Shown: positions 6,779-8,068 of the stretch, one piece after another
How positions within the stretch are numbered: position 1 is the stretch's first letter
Layout: the number at the start of each line of letters is the position of its first letter
Source of the DNA: Candidatus Sulfopaludibacter sp. SbA3
GTDB taxonomy: Bacteria; Acidobacteriota; Terriglobia; 2-12-FULL-54-10
NCBI GenBank assembly: GCA_945865705.1
Contig: CAMBEY010000126.1
Span: 1 to 8,068, forward strand
Direction of reading: 5' to 3'
Length of the DNA: 8,068 nt
Program-made: the position numbers and the translations under genes
The notes under the pieces: generated by a model
Seen by the model: only the letters and a program-made list of their open reading frames with translations
Told to the model about the DNA's origin: nothing
The model's database searches: none

Positions 6779-7495
6779 CTACTGGAGAGTCGGCTGATTA
6801 TTGAAATTGAGCGAGCTACGCGCACGTTCGATTTCGGTGGGTATATCGCTTTGACCATTGTCTACAAGAGTTTCCAGAACAATCGGGACCATTTCAGGAA
6901 TCAGTTCCGCCACCGAACGAAATGCATTCATGGTGAAGAGAGAAAGCGGGTCATGTCGGCTACTGGTATTAACATCGCTGATGTGAATCTCCCCGATGCG
7001 GTCTCGAAAAGTATCAAGAATTAGGCGAGCTTCCGTCATCGTGGGATCGATTTGCCGGGCATGTCCAAGATCACAGCAGAGTCGCGCATGCGGAAATAAT
7101 CCAAATAGGGGAGCTAAATCGCGGGCGGTTTGCCCGATTGACATGCGTTTGTCCATATTTTCGATGAACAGGAATTTATCCATCCATCTCCATTTATCAG
7201 GATTGAATATTACATTCGGATGCACAATGACCGGAATTAAACGCTCAACCACACGTTGCAATAATTCGAGGACGTGCGTTTCATCAGCAGGCGCAAAATG
7301 GCTCGGGGCATGAAATGAAACAAAATCGAACCCTCGCAAATCGAGATTTGGCAATGCACGCACAAGCGGTTCCAGTTCCTCCAACCGAAGCGCGGAAAGC
7401 TCTACAACTCTCACACTTTCTTGGCGGAGGCGATCTAAGGCGGTAGCAAAGTCCCCCCTCGATACCGCTCCTGTCGAAAACCCTATGGGTCTCAT
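6779..7495 (-). CDS. Xylose-isomerase-like (AP endonuclease 2-type) TIM-barrel protein
   Basis: This is a 238-residue protein of the sugar-phosphate isomerase / endonuclease IV-like TIM-barrel superfamily, whose members bind divalent metal at the barrel mouth. Likely ligands or catalytic residues are E32 (VELSAL), H62 and H66 (SFHAPSHF), H92 (VIVHPN), E112 (FIENMD), D142 and H145 (CDLGHA), H171 (EIHISDVN), H181 (SRHDPL) and E208 (VLETLVD). The set looks complete, so an active enzyme is likely, but the substrate is unknown. The frame extends 11 residues further upstream. However, the ATG at 7495 gives the natural MRPIGFSTGA start and overlaps the stop of the upstream gene (TGATG), with GGGGTG just before it. 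Translation is therefore probably coupled. G+C is visibly lower than in the gcv genes. No obvious terminator lies in the 37-bp convergent gap to the reductase gene. Confidence 0.85.
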   Translation of the reverse strand: MRPIGFSTGAVSRGDFATALDRLRQESVRVVELSALRLEELEPLVRALPNLDLRGFDFVSFHAPSHFAPADETHVLELLQRVVERLIPVIVHPNVIFNPDKWRWMDKFLFIENMDKRMSIGQTARDLAPLFGLFPHARLCCDLGHARQIDPTMTEARLILDTFRDRIGEIHISDVNTSSRHDPLSLFTMNAFRSVAELIPEMVPIVLETLVDNGQSDIPTEIERARSSLNFNNQPTLQ

Positions 7496-8068
7496 CAGAA
7501 CACCCCGTACTGAGTAGTTATATCGCAAAGCTCCTTGTCGTTCCCAAAAAACAGTTCGATAAGGCCAGCCTGAAAGGTTCTACTCAAATCGCTAATTTCT
7601 TTCCATACAACGGAGGTCCCGATTTGAGGTTCCTTCAGATCCTCAAGTTCAACCCGTTTTCCAGGGTCATCCAGAATGTTCAGGAACCGATCATAGCTGT
7701 TAAACAATTTCAATCCAGTGTCGGGGTCGATCGCTTGCCGGAGTGCCCCCTGCGCAAGTATATCGAGCGGTGTTTGGTGCAATTCATCCTCGATATAGGT
7801 TAACAGCTTGGTCGTATCGAAATATGGCGTTCCAAGTGCCTCCCGGGCCGTGGCTGCTTTCGGATCAATCTGACAATTAAAGCAGCGAAGTAGACCCGAT
7901 GCAAAAATGAGTTTCCGGGACATCCGTAGCTTCGCATTCCGCAAGGCCCACTTTTTGCCTGGTTCCGTTCGTTGTTTGTATACAAAATCCACTGTTACCG
8001 TGCGCCAATACCGCGTGAAATCGTTCAGAAGAAATCGCGGAATTCTGTAATGTCCAGACGCATTGATG
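7495..8068 (-). CDS. Unidentified protein, C-terminal part (5' end outside window); possibly nucleotidyltransferase-associated
   Basis: The frame ends at a TGA at 7497-7495 and stays open to the right edge, so at least 190 residues are seen and the true start lies outside. A GTG at 7992 is an internal codon: the 25 residues encoded before it continue smoothly (…RIPRFLLNDFTRYWRTVT…). They join a basic, aromatic segment with KKWALRNAKLRMSRKLIFASGLL. This ND..RYWRT / KWALRN.KLR.SRK pattern looks like a real conserved region. From memory it resembles the C-terminal part of some bacterial proteins with an N-terminal nucleotidyltransferase domain. That domain cannot be seen here, so the link is a weak inference. 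The rest is mixed helical, with a CFNC pair and no membrane segment. It is coupled to the downstream TIM-barrel gene through TGATG. Confidence 0.7.
   Translation of the reverse strand, partial: INASGHYRIPRFLLNDFTRYWRTVTVDFVYKQRTEPGKKWALRNAKLRMSRKLIFASGLLRCFNCQIDPKAATAREALGTPYFDTTKLLTYIEDELHQTPLDILAQGALRQAIDPDTGLKLFNSYDRFLNILDDPGKRVELEDLKEPQIGTSVVWKEISDLSRTFQAGLIELFFGNDKELCDITTQYGVF

Overview
The window looks like chromosomal DNA from a GC-rich, non-enteric bacterium. The best guess is Acidobacteriota. The reasons are a glycine decarboxylase split into two subunits (GcvPA and GcvPB), the protein style of the gcv genes, and long near-perfect hairpins built on a GTCATCCTGAGCG...AGCGAAGGAT repeat. 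I remember that repeat as frequent in such genomes, but this could not be checked here. No rRNA, tRNA, transposase, integrase, CRISPR array or phage gene is visible.

Region 1 (about 58-4720, minus strand) is a complete glycine cleavage operon, transcribed gcvT -> gcvH -> gcvPA -> gcvPB. The four proteins supply the T, H and two-part P components. These decarboxylate glycine on PLP, carry the aminomethyl group on the lipoyl lysine of H, and pass the one-carbon unit to tetrahydrofolate. The L protein (lipoamide dehydrogenase) and the lipoylation enzymes are not in the window. gcvT and gcvH are 31 bp apart. The gcvH-gcvPA and gcvPA-gcvPB gaps are longer, and each is mostly filled by a hairpin with 33-35 bp perfect arms. 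The two hairpins are copies of one element and differ only at compensated base pairs within the shared stem. They sit only in front of the two P-protein genes.

Region 2 (4803-6741, plus strand) is divergent from the gcv operon. It has a small TfoX N-terminal-domain protein with a basic tail, then a 489-residue aldo/keto reductase. The reductase has a 12-bp tandem repeat at its N-terminal coding end and a large helical, Trp-rich insertion before the last strand of its barrel.

Region 3 (6779-8068, minus strand) is visibly poorer in G+C than the rest. It has two translationally coupled genes: the 3' part of a protein that runs off the right edge, and a xylose-isomerase-like TIM-barrel protein with an intact-looking set of metal ligands. 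The stop and start codons of the pair overlap (TGATG), so they probably work together. The role of the pair is unknown to me, and this is the least explained part of the window.
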